Below are positions 34,788-46,253 of a DNA stretch of 64,000 nt, piece by piece. A program made the position numbers and the translations under genes. Source of the stretch: Locusta migratoria (lineage: Eukaryota; Arthropoda; Insecta; Orthoptera; Acrididae); contig CM048745.1 of the NCBI GenBank assembly GCA_026315105.1, positions 543,898,758 to 543,962,757 of the forward strand. Direction: 5' to 3'. The notes below the pieces were generated by a model. The model saw nothing but the letters and a program-made list of their open reading frames with translations, ran no database searches and was not told the DNA's origin. How positions within the stretch are numbered: the stretch's first letter is position 1; each line of letters starts with the position of its first letter.

Positions 34788-35430
34788 AAACTTCCTGGCA
34801 GATTAAAATTGTGTGCCGGAACGAGGACTCGAACTTGGGACCTTTGCCTTTCGCGGGCAAGCGCTCTACCGACTGAGCTATCCCGACACGACTCACGATG
34901 CCGCCTCACAACTTTTCTTCCGCCAGTACCTCCCCTCCTACTTTCCAAACTTCGCAGAAGTTGTGAGGCGGCATCGTTAGTCTTGTCGGGATAGCTCAGT
35001 CGGTAGAGCGCTTGCCCGCGAAAGGCAAAGGTCCCAGGTTCTAGTCCCGGTTCCGGCACACAATTTAATCTGCCAGGAAGTTTCATATCAGCGCACACTC
35101 CGCTGCAGAGTGAAAGTTTCATTCTGGAAACATCCCTTAGGCTGTGGCTAAGCCAAGTCTCCACGATATCCTTTCTTCCAGGAGTGCTAGTCTTGCATGT
35201 TTGGCAGGAGAGCTTCTGTGAAGTTTGGAAAATAGGAGGCGAGGTACTGGCGGAAGTAAAGATGTGAAGCGGCATCGGGAGTCGTGTCGGGATAGTTCAG
35301 TCTGTAGACCACTTGCCCACGAAAGGCAAAGGTCCCAGGTTCTAGTCCCGGTTCCGGCACACAATTTTAATCTGCCACGAAGTTTCATATCAGCGCACAC
35401 GCCGCTGCAGAGTGAAAGTTTCATTCTGGA
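34788..35430. repeat. tRNA-like composite repeat with 12-bp target duplication
   Basis: Flanked by ATGTATCCACTG on both sides (34776-34787 and 35431-35442). Inside are three tRNA-like modules: one antisense (34788 to about 34960), one sense in palindromic arrangement (34960-35128), and one sense (35129-35430). Modules carry GATAGCTCAGTCGGTAGAGC (A-box-like) and GGTTCTAGTCCCGG (B-box-like), with the edge sequence CTGCCAGGAAGTTTC and the 3' part GCTGCAGAGTGAAAGTTTCA. The tRNA-like anticodon loop (CGCGAAA) lacks the universal T33, so these are not functional tRNA genes. Confidence 0.9.
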
Positions 35431-35639
35431 ATGTATCCACTGTTTAAAGGTCCATAACTTGCAAACTAGTTGACGAAGTATTTTCATTTTTGGTGAATGT
35501 GTAGCTTAAAGTCCAATTTAAAGATATAACAGTGGGTGTTCGAAATGGTCACCATTAACATCTACACACAAACGATGCTGCCCAACTACAGCACGAACTA
35601 CTGACTGCAACGTGTTCAATTGGATATATGCACATGAAT

Positions 35640-36344
35640 GTACGATGGATTATCAAAGATCATCCAATGAGCTTGGCTTTTGTCGATAAACGACGTCCTT
35701 TAGTGTTCGCCACAGGTAAAAGTCCAGAGGAGTTAAGTCTGGGAAACGTGTTGGATACTCGACAGCACCTCTACGGCCTATCCATCTTTCTGGTAGATTT
35801 TCGTCGAGATAAGCCCTGACACGATTTTGATAGTGAGCTGGGGCACCATCTTGTTGAAAGTAAAATCTTCCATCTCCATATAAGTCTCGGATGGCAGGTA
35901 AAATGGATGTCTGAAGCTTTTGAAGGTACACCTCACCGGTAACTGTGCCGTCAAAGAAGAATGGCCCAATCAAGCCCCGGTTAAGAGAACCCACACCACA
36001 AATCTACACCTGACAAATTCACAGCTTTGTTTACATGGACGTTCGGACTTTCGGCGGCCCAATAGAAGCAATTGTGGCGATTTACTGTAACATTAATTGC
36101 CTCATCAGATCACACAATCATCTCTGCAAACTCTTCATCATTGCGCACCATGTTAGTAAACCACTCGCAGTACTCCATTCTACGATCTGGGTCGTTAACC
36201 TAACCGAACCTAGTTCATTGTGTGAAGCAATCGTGTTATGTAGCACTTCTACTTTCCTGTGTTCAAAATTAGCCGAACACAGTGCGGATGAATTTATGTA
36301 ACACATGATGGGTGTTAGCTGGACTTGATACTATTACGCATCGT

Positions 36345-36384
<40 letters not shown>

Positions 36385-36563
36385 TACACCTTTAACACAG
36401 CCTTCGGCTTCAAATTTGTCTCGAATGCGACGAATCGTTAAACCTGTCGGTGGCTCTGTTTGATATCATTTCATTGCCGTTGAACCTCATCAATGTTTTC
36501 CTACTTAAAATACCACTTCAAAACTGACTTCGTTTCATCGAATGTAAGTCTTGCGCCAGCCAT
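35640..36563 (-). pseudogene. Mariner transposase, frameshifted
   Basis: The start ATG reads down from 36563 (MAGARLTFDETKSVLKWYF), the N-terminal helix-turn-helix part. A 34-base A run (minus strand; T at 36350-36383) and stops interrupt the linker. The catalytic domain shows SDEA (first Asp, about 36095), VNRHNCFYW, then in the 113-codon frame 35994-35653 GRFYFQQDGAPAHYQNRV (second Asp) and RFPDLTPLDFYLWRTLKDVVY (third Asp). All three catalytic residues survive, but the frame is broken. A sister copy of the N-terminal half is at 49858-50350. Confidence 0.88.
36350..36383. repeat. T34 run inside mariner
   Basis: An uninterrupted T run within the transposase linker region. The sister copy at 50140-50180 has no such run, so the run arose by expansion or insertion in this copy. 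Confidence 0.9.
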
Positions 36564-36700
36564 GTTTACTCGTGTAAGTAGGTACAACTAAGAACAAAAC
36601 ACTGACCATCCGGCTACTGTCATCTGACAAAACAAAATCCTTTAATTAGTTTGCAAGTTATGGACCTTTTAACAGTGGATACCTTTTTTGGACCCCTCTG

Positions 36701-37027
36701 CACATTGCCGGACATAAAAGTTAGTACACGCTCTAAAGTTTTCGAATTCACTTATGATGTACTGTCGATACAGTGCATGTGAAATACATGAATGGGTTAA
36801 CTCTTTCCTGACCGACGGGACTTAAAAGTCCCTGCCCATTTACAGCGTCATAAAACCAGGTTGAAAATGGTACTTGACTTGTGTTCCTGACGGCACGTTA
36901 CGTTCCCTCTGATTTAACATACGAAAGAAGGGCTGGGAAAGACTAAACACAGGCTGATCAGGACGACTAAACGGAAGCCAAATAAGAAATAGTTTGTATA
37001 CATATAGCCTAGTACTTACGACCAATG
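36701..37027. other. Anonymous DNA
   Basis: TTAACTCTTTCCTGACCG (36797) is followed by a small palindrome GGGACTTAAAAGTCCC. Nothing else is recognised. Confidence 0.5.
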
Positions 37028-37248
37028 AAGCAAGAATATAACTATACCAAAATTAATAGAGTCCACTGGTTGATCAATTTAAAGATGGTCAAAGTTTATA
37101 GAATGACGTCAAGTGAAGCGCTCTGTGTTTTATCAGGTCTCATTCTCATAATTCTTAAGATACAAGAAATAGCCAAAGATTATAAACTGGAAACTGGTCA
37201 AAACTAAAGACTCCAAACAGACAATCGACATCGCCCTAGGACCTAGAG

Positions 37249-37397
37249 CAGTATTTTTCAGCCTGTGGGTTGCGACCCCCAGGGGGTTTGCAAAGACTTG
37301 CTCGAGGTGTCGCCATCACAGGAGGAAATATTTGCACTATATTTATTTGGAAGGAGCCACGATAAAATTTTTACTTGGAAAAGGTTGAAAAACACTG
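37249..37397. mobile_element. 149-bp hAT-like nonautonomous element
   Basis: The termini CAGTATTTTTCAGCC and GGTTGAAAAACACTG are inverted (13 of 15 match), with the CAG...CTG ends and T/A-rich subterminal sequence typical of hAT elements. The candidate 8-bp flanks (ACCTAGAG and GCATATAG) agree at only 5 positions, so the target duplication has decayed or the edges are slightly off. It lies within the LINE coding sequence. Confidence 0.6.
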
Positions 37398-38308
37398 GCA
37401 TATAGAAGCTCGGCACACCCGGAAGACTTTACGACCATAACAGAGAAGGACGCAAGCATAAGCTACCCTGTTGAATTATACACAGAAGGAAGTAAATCAG
37501 ACGACGGAGTGGGTTCGGGAATAGCAATATTAGTTAATAAGAAGCTTATTTACCTGATACAGCTTAAATGACGAATGAATGCTCAAACAATCAAGCGAAA
37601 CAATTTACTATTCTCAATGCCCTTAATACCCAATCTCTCGACTATTGATAGAGCTGCAGTAATTTACAAAGATAGCAGGATTACTTTGGGTTCGTTAGGA
37701 AAGCTGATAAACCATAACTTCTTGACTGAAGAAATACGATGTAAAATCAGAAGTTTCGAGACGCACAACTGGCAGGTGCATTTTGAATGTGTTGAATCAC
37801 ATCGAGGGATATGGGGAAATGAACTAGCTGTCAATCTCACTAAAAGAGCAGCTCGATCACGACAATCGATACCCAACAGCAAAATACCTACAAGTGCGGT
37901 GAAGAAGAAACTTTGAGAGGAGTTTAGGATCAAATGGGAGATTGAGTGGCAAAGAACAAAAACAGGGAAAGCACTAAACCGTATTTTCCTGCGATCCGAC
38001 AACGTTTAATGATTAAACTCTCAATATCTCCGAATTTTACAGCAATGTTAACAGGTCATGGGAAACTGAAAGCCTGTTATCAACGATTCAGAATAACTGA
38101 AGACGGAACGTGCACATGTAACAGCGATATCCAAACTATTGACCACATGCTTTACGACTGCCGCAACTTACTGAAGGAGAGGGACCATCTCAGGAAGAAA
38201 ATAGCTGACAAAGGAGGAGGATGGCCAGTCAGTAAATTTGACTTGGTACATAGAATCACTACCGACTTTCACAACTTCTTTAATTCCATAAGACTTCCTG
38301 CAGTGTAA
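37398..38308 (+). pseudogene. LINE RNase H and C-terminal domain
   Basis: The RNase H would remove template RNA during LINE cDNA synthesis. The first catalytic Asp of the usual T-D-G-S-K is Glu here (YTEGSK). The segment DRAAVIYKDSRITLGSL keeps the Asp of the D-S motif, and VESHRGIWGNELAVNLTKRA matches the C-terminal H-x-G-x-x-G-N-E-x-A-D motif with the last Asp replaced by Asn. A frame change at about 37915 leads to the 120-codon frame 37946-38308 with the CCHC-like zinc motif. It has at least two frame breaks. Confidence 0.82.
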
Positions 38309-38797
38309 AACTCATTTGGTTTCCTTATGTAAAGCGATAAATACTGTCTAGCCAAAATGCAATGTTTTGTAAATTCTTCCATCTTGTGTACAGTGTTTGT
38401 GTTTTCCAAAGTACCTGATGTAGCCATCTGAATGTAAAATTACTATGTAAAGGGTCATTTCAAATAAATAATAAACAAAAGTAACTCCTCGACCGCGCTA
38501 GACTAGCTGAGTTTGGGCTAGCAGTCGTTAACATTCGGGAGGCCGTACCAAATGAACTGAGACTTCTACATCGGCTGCAATGGCCTCTTGACATTTTAAT
38601 TATGAAAAATATCGTTAATAGTTTCTGTGTCCACATGTGTGTACCAACCAACAACAAAGAATTTTATTTCCTGTTGACAATGTCATTCTACAAGGAGTAT
38701 TTCTGGAACAAAATTTTGAAATGTATTACTAAAGGAAAGAAATACTTGGAAAGGTGATTTTAGTAAAAGTAATGTGGATGGATTTACTCCTTACATA

Positions 38798-38986
38798 GCC
38801 GACCGCGGTGGCCGAGGGGACTGAGGCGCTCCAGTCACGGCCTGCACGGCCACTACGGTCGGGGGTTCGAATCCCCCCTCGGGCATGGATATTTGTGCCG
38901 TCCTAGTTCGTAAGTAGTTCATAAGTAGTTTGTAAGTTTAGGGACTGATGACCCCGTAGTTAAGTCTCATAGACTCTACAAACATT

Positions 38987-38987
<1 letters not shown>
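38798..38987 (+). repeat. tRNA-derived SINE
   Basis: Near-consensus copy: GCCGACCGCGGTGGCCGAGG head, GGTTCGAATCCCCC B box at 38866-38879, body to GACTGATGACCCCGTAGTT, end at ACAAACATTT. It is followed by a TG microsatellite (38988-39031) in place of a poly-A tail. Confidence 0.92.

Positions 38988-39031
<44 letters not shown>
38988..39031. repeat. (TG)n microsatellite at SINE 3' end
   Basis: About 20 TG units directly after the SINE body. Confidence 0.95.
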
Positions 39032-39035
<4 letters not shown>

Positions 39036-39460
39036 CAAAATTATGCTTGTTTTCGCGGTACACATTTTTGCTGCCGATAGCATAGAAATATTATCAACGT
39101 AGAATCGCAGGAAAACACGCCGGAACATGATATATTCGTCAGTGAAACATGAAATGCCGCGAGGCTCGAGAAAAATTACACGGTCATATTCACCGGACAA
39201 GCTTACATAAAGAACCTGTCAATCATACAGCAGGAACAGCATTATTATTTATTAATTTCACAGTGGATCAAAATATTATTCCCTTCATTCTCCGTTCAGT
39301 GGGTTTTGAAAGAACATGGACCTATTCTGCTCGCCACGAAATAAAAAAACGTTGTTCCTGCTGTATGGATGGCAGGTTGTTGATGTACCCATGTCCGGGG
39401 AGTACATTAATTATCTACATAAATACTAAACAGCTATAGTCGGTTATTCGGTACATCACT
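39032..39460. other. Anonymous DNA
   Basis: A 96-codon + frame (39149-39439) has no recognised domain. Confidence 0.5.
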
Positions 39461-39539
39461 CTATCACAATCGCACCTTCCATGTGTTGCCACTTCTTTCG
39501 CAAAAGTTGGTCACATGTGATGCTACAGAGGAGACCAAT

Positions 39540-39735
39540 AATACTTTACATTGACGATATGCCACAGTTTGCCGTCCTTCGTTGAAAGCTTTTACCCAAC
39601 GTGCCACTGTTCTGCAGGGCAATGCCCATGCCGCGCACGCCTCTTGAAGGCCTCGATGACACTGTCGTGCTGTACGACCTCCGGCTCGTTCAATCTTGAT
39701 CCAACTCCGTTGGTCTTGTTTCGAAAACATAGCGA
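39540..39735 (-). pseudogene. Tc1/mariner transposase N-terminal fragment
   Basis: The minus-strand frame starts at 39730 with MFSKQDQRSWIKIERAGG, then CHRGLQEACAAWALPCRTVARWVKAF, a helix-turn-helix domain of a mariner-type transposase that binds the inverted repeats. The catalytic domain is missing. Its family is probably that of the catalytic fragment at 974-1351, but the two do not overlap, so this is inferred. Confidence 0.65.
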
Positions 39736-39839
39736 CACCGTAACGCTAAGACCCTCGCTCACATGTGACTTTGTTTCCCTTGATATTGCGCACGCCGGTG
39801 ACACGGGACAGGCAAGTCCATTTGCTCCGAGGTAAGTCA

Positions 39840-41671
39840 ACAACGTGTACTATCATCGAAAATAGTAAATTCGATTCCAGAGTGTCTTGACAGCAGTGGT
39901 GCCACTATTTAAGTTCCAAACCTTGTAAGACCACCATTATTTGTAAAATTAATTCTAGCTGAAAGGAGCCAGTAAAAAGCTTACTTTAAACATATAATTC
40001 TGGCCGTAAAAACCGTTAAAGGATTCGCGTGAACTGCGGACTACTTCCTGCAACAGAATCTTATTCCCCGGTCCAAACTTTAGAATTGGCTCAAAATTGA
40101 CTTTAGCAACAGGAAGACAAAAAGTCGGTGGTCGACACAGGTAGATCACGAGAATTACACACAATCATTAATATACAAGCCACCGCGCACTAAACTATTT
40201 CATGAAGGTGGCTGAGAGAACATTTATGGCGCAACGGAATTAAAATATGATAATTTGCATCTGAATTTGTTCCCAGCACTGGTAAAACAACATTAAATAA
40301 TAAAAAAGGAGGTATCCATAAACTAATATTCATAAGTAGGATAAAATTTCACTGACAATAAATTATTTATTCAGTTCAAAGATGCGCAAATGGGGGAACC
40401 AATTTTGTTAAACAATAAAAATGCATGCCATTGAAAATTAACCTAAAGTAATCTGAACGGAACATCGTCGGGTGAGGGATTTACAATCAACAAGCATTCA
40501 GCCACTCGCATGCGCGAAGCAAACCGAAACTCACCCAACTCAGCGTGGTGATGCTAAGCAGAAGCAGGCGCTGCTATCGTAGGCGAAGTGCAGCGAACCA
40601 GGATGTACCACACAAGGACAATAAAAGTCATAGGTGTCTCTGGTCTGTCTTTCTTTACTTGGTACGCGATAATAGCGAGATTAATTTCCATTGAAATCAA
40701 ACCGTGAGCATGCAGACTCACTGAGACACACGGCGAGTGTGTGCTACATTACATATTCGCATTCCACTGAAGTTGAAGTGCTGAAAGATCGTATTAATTT
40801 CAACAAAAATCAACGGAATCGTATATTACGAAGCAAGAATGCACAATAGTAAGGCACTGGTATGTGAGCAGCGGGGAAAACTCAAGTGACTAGCTATAAA
40901 CTCTTGAAGTCGGAGTTCAGTAAAAATACAAAAATTCAATTTCAGAAAAATAAAGAAAAATAGCTACGGCATTCAACCCTTATTAATGCGTAGAATATCA
41001 TAAGGAAGCTAAAGAAATACACCAGACACGATAGGAAGCGTTTACACGGATGGACAAGGTCCAGTCTTCAAAAATCAGAAAAATGGAATAAAGCCATGGT
41101 CGGAGTAAATCAACTAAGAAATATGGCATGCAGACCCTAGAAATATGTAGTATTTCATAAGCAAGCTAATAATGTGGGTAATATAAGGCTAGAAGAGAAT
41201 TTACAGACGGAGTCTGGATGTAAAGTAGAAGTTTAGAAACGAAACAGCTGTTTACTATAGACGGAGAGGAGTTTGCGATGTACTAAGGGAAATGAGAAAG
41301 ATACACGCATGATTTCTTGTGTGAAGGGCATAGAAACAGACACAGGGAAGTTAATAACGACTACCTATCGACACAAAGCCAGAGAAACATGCAAAGCGAG
41401 CAGTCAGCAGCCGACAACGAAAATTCTCACACATACACTCAGACTGCCATGCTAGAAGATGTTCATATATGCATATACAGAATAAAGCAAGTACACATTC
41501 TCTCAGGGACAGTGGCGTCACGGAGAAACCGTTCATATTGCCACATTCATAGACACAATGATAAATTATTTGCATAATAAAATCCCAGCAATATTAACAC
41601 AGTATTAACATTTAAAAACAGGAAATGAAATGTTATACCTCATGCCTCCAAACGAATGAGGTTATCGTTTA
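39840..41671. other. Anonymous DNA
   Basis: No element or gene recognised. Short frames at 41273-41577 show no family motif. Confidence 0.55.
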
Positions 41672-41672
41672 G

Positions 41673-41724
<52 letters not shown>
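41672..41724. repeat. A53 run
   Basis: An uninterrupted A run, possibly the tail of an unrecognised retroposon on the + strand. Confidence 0.95.
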
Positions 41725-41727
<3 letters not shown>

Positions 41728-42936
41728 TCCTCTGATAAATTGCAAAGTTAAAAACCTAGGGAAGACGGCGGACAGCCGTCTTTAAACCTTGTAAAAATTT
41801 ATGACGTCTGAAATTATCAGGTACAACAGCTATGTTATCTATGCAGTATGATCAAAGAGGCCAATTGATACTGAACGTTAGTATTTAGAAGTATTGTATT
41901 CGTAACCAGACATTTAAGGAAACATATTTTTATATAATTATGCAGAGTGAAGCAATGAATGTAAATCTGTACAAAGTGTATGACTCAAACGCAGACGTCG
42001 CACACACTAGGGAGTTACCTTGACCACTAAACCACTCTTACACAGACATTAGTAACATCCGTCAAAATGACGCCTACGTTTAATTTGTCACACGATTGAT
42101 GAACAAGTGTACACGGATAAAATGTTGGAATGGAATCATTTCTAACAAACTTCAAAACCCCCTGAAAGACGGATGTTAATAGCGAGCGTTAAAACCAGTG
42201 TTAGTAACGCAGGTTTAAGGTCTCTGCCATTGCACGCCTTCGCCTTTGAACAAAGAGAGTTACAGAGTCTCTGAAATGCTGTTAGGGTTTAAAGAGGAAC
42301 TGCGAGTGGAACGCGAATGGGACGTAAAGATGGGGTGAGGACGGAGGCGTTTTAGAATAAATCCCGCTGAGCAAAAGAGTGCCAGTAACGGTCACCGTTA
42401 ACTCCCTAATGAGTCGCTTGTTCTTCATACAAATTCTCATAATATGTCTTGATTTGCATACACATTTCCAGAAAAAGTGGTTTGCTGTTCTCATGTTTTC
42501 CTTTCGTCCTGTCCAAATGGTTCTTTGTTAGTATCTTGTTTAATATTTTTCATAAAAAAATATTCGTTCATATTTGTTGACTTATATAAATAATTTTATA
42601 TATTTTTTCATGTTGTTTAACCCAGTCATGTACTTGACTTGTAGTGTATCTAAGCTACTTTCGAAATTTTTCATTTTCTTTAAGTCTTGTAACTCATTTA
42701 TTGTACAACATGGGCTAAGTTCCCGTTATTTTAGGAAAACTTATTTTCATTAAAACATAAGAAATGTCATAATTTATCACATTACCACTGGAATTTTGAG
42801 TTTCATACTCATGTACCAGCCACCTTAGTATACACGTAATTGATGTGTTAGTGTTTTATATGTAAACGATGTAAAGTGGTTTGTATGTGTTATTTTAGTG
42901 TCGTTTAATGATTTACTGTGCAGAAACCTTGTGCTA

Positions 42937-42975
<39 letters not shown>

Positions 42976-43196
42976 CGTTATCTGATGATGGGTCACGCAT
43001 GAAACGAACGAAAATTAGAAATAAATTCCATTTATTAAAGCCTCAGCGACCTATCTGCATTGTTTTATCATGACCGCATGTTTCACGTACGACTTTAAGT
43101 CGTTTTTGAAGCCTTGAAATGTGGCACTAGCCACTTTTACATAAATAAAAGGTTTATAACGCGATCATCTTTTATAGAAAACCTTGATTGTCAAAT
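41725..43196. other. Anonymous DNA with T run and weak hammerhead-like core
   Basis: A T run lies at about 42940-42971. CTGATGA (42982-42988) and GAAA (43001-43004) are separated by 12 bases with only a two-pair stem, so this ribozyme-like motif is weak. It is followed by AGAAATAAATTCCATTTATT, the kind of sequence seen after PLE ends. Confidence 0.45.
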
Positions 43197-43372
43197 GACA
43201 TTCAAATGTTGGTAAATCTATGGCTCTTAACTATTATAGTTATCAGTCCCTAGGCTTACAAACCACTTAAACTAACCTAAACACACGCACACACACCTAT
43301 ACACGAGGGAGGTCGAGAACCTCCGGTGAAGAGCAACAGCGCGTTCCACATGAAGCCGCCTTTGAACACTCA
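43197..43372 (-). repeat. tRNA-derived SINE, diverged
   Basis: Antisense copy: ATCAGTCCCTAGGCTTACAA body, an ACACACGCACACACACC stretch, B-box complement GAGGTCGAGAACCTCCGG, head complement ending at GCCGCC. Considerably diverged. Confidence 0.75.
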
Positions 43373-44501
43373 GGAATTCCACTACAGCCAACTTTCACAC
43401 TTTAGTGCTTTGTGGACACATTAGGCAAGAACATTTTACACTGAATGAACACATTGAACATAACTATCTACGTTCGGATACCAGCGAGAGGTGGGAACAA
43501 ATCAAACGTGATCACGAAACGAGGGCATATAATATCGAAAACAGCGCTTAACGAAAGCATGTAAAATATCACAGATGGTTACACCACTGCAGAATTAATA
43601 GACAGAATGAAGAATTCTATCAAACGAAATACTACTGTGCTGAGTGCACCAAGAATTACCTATGATCTGTGTGCAAACTTGACTAGCACAGGTTGCTCTA
43701 ATTGAAATAAAAACCCGCCGTACTCTGCTCATCGACTTTACGCTAACCATCTCACCAAATACAGAAGAGCTCTGATGTAGCGCAGAGAGTACGAAGTGTA
43801 GAAGGCACTCAGTTTTCGAAATATGGCCGCTTGCATACATCGAAAGCTACGCCAGGTCCACATGTTTGGCAACATCGAAGTCGGGCTTCAGAGAGTCTTC
43901 CTTCCACCAAAATTTGCAGGTAGTCTCGTTTATCTTCGACAAGAAACTAATTTCGTCTCCAACTAATGAGAAAATTCCTAAGAGGTTTTGCAATCCGTTC
44001 CACAAAAATTCAGTTAGGGAAGATCGATGAGAAAATTCCTTAGTATTTTCTAGCGGCAAGCCTCCACTCTTACGAAAGACTCCGTCGCTGAACCAGTGAC
44101 AATCTCAGAATGCCTGCTACACCTGAAACGGCGCGCAATTTTGAGAGTGTTTCTAGCGGGATTGTCACAGAGGCGGTAACAAAGATTTAACGAGCTGCTT
44201 TTCATCATCGCTTTCGCCTCAGGTGAGGTGGCGAATGTTGGCGCTCATAAACGCGCCATGGCTGAGCGCAAAGTTGATGAACTGCTCTGCCTGCGATTAC
44301 ACGAACTAATCTAATGTGACGGCGTCGGGTATCCGCCTATTCGCCTTGGCTACACCGAAGAAGACCTGTCGATTCAAAACAAAAATCTCTAACCTTCTGG
44401 CACCTTTAGACGTCGGCAAAGGGCGGTCTAGACATATTCTAGGTGCGATTGATGCTGCGTCATGGGTCGAGCTGCTTGTCTGAACTGCCATACACCCTGT
44501 A
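43373..44501. other. Anonymous DNA
   Basis: No gene recognised. The segment 44200-44500 is more GC-rich and has a 61-codon minus frame. Its edge CACCCTGTA (44493-44501) resembles a mariner-type terminus, but no partner was found. Confidence 0.45.
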
Positions 44502-44690
44502 GGCCAGCCGCGGTGGCCGAGGAGACTGCGGCGCGTCAGTCTCGGACTGCACGGCCACTACGGTCGGGGGTTCGAATCCCCCTCGGGCATTGATATTTGT
44601 GTCGTCCTTAGTCTTAGGTAGTTCACAAGTAGTTTGTAAGTTTAGGGACTGATGACCCCGTAGTTAAGTACCATTAAAAAAAGGAAAAAA
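44502..44690 (+). repeat. tRNA-derived SINE
   Basis: GGCCAGCCGCGGTGGCCGAG head, GGTTCGAATCCCCC B box at 44568, body to GATGACCCCGTAGTTAAGTA, A-rich tail to 44690. Confidence 0.92.
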
Positions 44691-44760
44691 CACCCGGTAA
44701 TAAGTTCAGTTTATACGTCCGCTGGCGACAAAGACAAAGTGATCTCTAAATTATAAGAAA

Positions 44761-44945
44761 TTCAAAGGTCAATATATGGGACTTAACTACCCTGGTCATC
44801 AGCCCCTAGGCTTTTTAACTACAAAACTACCTTATGCTAAAAACAAATACACCTATTCCCCAAGGAGGACTCGAACCTAGGTTGGCGAGCAGCGGCGCGC
44901 TCCGCAGCAACGCGCCTTGGAACGCTCGGCAACACCAGTGCGTCT
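44761..44945 (-). repeat. tRNA-derived SINE, diverged
   Basis: Antisense copy: TGGGACTTAACTACCCTGGT body, GAGGACTCGAACCTAGG (B-box complement), CTCCGCAGCAACGCG head complement. It lies 70 bp from the previous SINE in opposite orientation. Confidence 0.8.
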
Positions 44946-46063
44946 CTAATTTATCACACTACTGTACTGTGAAGTTTAATTTCCAGGTATCTGCCGTTTT
45001 TTGTGTATATTAATTATTCGGCGTGAATTTTGTACTGTAGCAGCAGAAAGTAGCGTCGCCTGAATTGATAAATGGAACACATCTCTTCCCAACCCCCTTC
45101 TTCACCCCAAGGCTGCCTGATCTTCATACTCTCTTCTCCTCGACATATAATGTGACACTGCCATGGGGAAAGACAACAGATTTCGTCATTTGGAACTTTC
45201 GCGATAGTGAGTGAAAATGAAATAACAATTTTTATTTATACAATAATAATTTCGCTTCTAAATGTAAAATGTAACTAACAGAAAAATGTATATGACTTTT
45301 TATTACGTAGCCATTTATACTTCGAAGAGAATTAGAAAGAAATTGAGTGGGCTAGCATTAATTTGAAAGAGAAAGGCATAAAACTTTTTGGAAGTGGTAT
45401 GTAAATGATCAGCTTGTAAGATAATTAGGCAGTTTCCATGTTACTAGCCAAAGCGAAAGGTCTTTATCATTTAATCTACATGTAAAAATTGATGGAACCT
45501 CAATCTTTAATTGTGATTAGTTGACCTGAAGAATGAAATTGTATAACCGGAAGAGGAGGTGGAATCAAAGAATAGATTTTCCAGACGGCTATTTAAAGGC
45601 CACAAACAAAGACATTTAATTTATTTTTTTAATTTAATCTAAGAGAACACATTTACCAAAGCTGGCGGCTTAAGTAGGTATGCATTTTGATATTACTGTA
45701 ACAGTAAAAACATAGTGGTCAATTAAAAGGAAAGCCGAAAACCCGAAGGGCTTAGCGGCACATTGGAAAGTATCAGTTTGCCATATTTACAACAATTTTT
45801 AAAAGTACAAATTATGCTACAGCAATTAGGCACATTTATAACAGCAAAAATGCAAGTTAATCTTCGGACAGTCACACCAAGTATTTTAGGTGATTAGGCG
45901 TTTAAAATATTGCAAAAATAAACATAACATCAATACTTAGACCTCCAAAGATAACAAGTAAACAAAAATAATGCTCAAATACTTACTTTACATTAAATAA
46001 AATATAATTGTCATGAAATCAGGAGGATATTTAACGGCCTGCATTAAGATAACAACAAAAAAA
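44946..46063. other. Anonymous AT-rich DNA
   Basis: No feature recognised. Confidence 0.6.
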
Positions 46064-46253
46064 ATGTTCAAATGTCTGTATAGCTTATGGGATTTAACTG
46101 CGGGGTCATCAGTCCCTAAACTTACAAACTACTTATTAATATCTTACACTAAAGACGGCACAAACATCCATGCCCGAGGGGGGATTCGAACCCCCAACGG
46201 GAAACTGCATCGCACATCGGAGCACGCGCTTGGCCACTTCGCCGCGGCAAGCA
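46064..46253 (-). repeat. tRNA-derived SINE
   Basis: Antisense: TGTTCAAATGTCTGTATAGC end, GGGGTCATCAGTCCCTAAAC, GGGGGGATTCGAACCCCC (B-box complement), and a head in which the tRNA-like A-box half is altered (CATCGCACATCGGAGCACGC). Confidence 0.88.

Larger units (their letters stand above)
34760..36700 (-). mobile_element. Mariner element with nested tRNA-like repeat in its inverted repeat
   Basis: The ends CAGAGGGGTCCAAAAAATGT (34760) and the reverse complement ending at 36700 match at 27 of 28 positions. The left flank is TA (34758-34759); the right flank is CA. Beyond the nested repeat the inverted repeat continues (GGTCCATAACTTGCAAACTA near 35450 and its complement near 36650), so the original inverted repeat is about 60 bp. 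The transposase lies on the minus strand. Confidence 0.92.
37028..38475 (+). mobile_element. LINE with RNase H domain (I/R1/LOA-like), 5'-truncated
   Basis: The + strand begins in the RT C-terminal region (KMVKVYRMTSSEALCVLSGL; this A-Y-R-T-x-S-x-x-A-x-x-V-x-x-G-x-x-P pattern is typical). It continues after a nested hAT-like insert with RNase H (YTEGSK 37478, IYKDSRITLGSL) and a C-terminal region with a Cys/His motif (CTCNSDIQTIDHMLYDC). It ends in an AATAAATAATAAAC tail. Endonuclease and RT catalytic motifs are missing. Confidence 0.82.

Noticed and set aside
34318..34896. 192-codon open frame on the minus strand
   Set aside because: It spans the CpG block and the tRNA-like repeat. Open because of composition; no domain.
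34980..35060. tRNA gene (GATAGCTCAGTCGGTAGAGC ... GGTTCTAGTCCCGG)
   Set aside because: Repeated three times in this composite and again at 30985. The anticodon loop lacks T33, and the flanks belong to a dispersed repeat.
34757..35487. Frames of 172 and 116 codons on the minus strand
   Set aside because: They are translations of the tRNA-like composite (for example SRDSSVGRALARERQ) and occur in two modules.
36797..36850. piggyBac terminus (TTAA followed by CTCTTTCC)
   Set aside because: No second terminus or TTAA partner and no transposase nearby.
38798..38890. tRNA gene with long variable arm
   Set aside because: It is the head of a SINE found at least five times here. The body and tail that follow are not tRNA flanks.
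41672..41724. Poly-A tail of a processed pseudogene
   Set aside because: The sequence to its left contains no recognisable coding or exon-like sequence.
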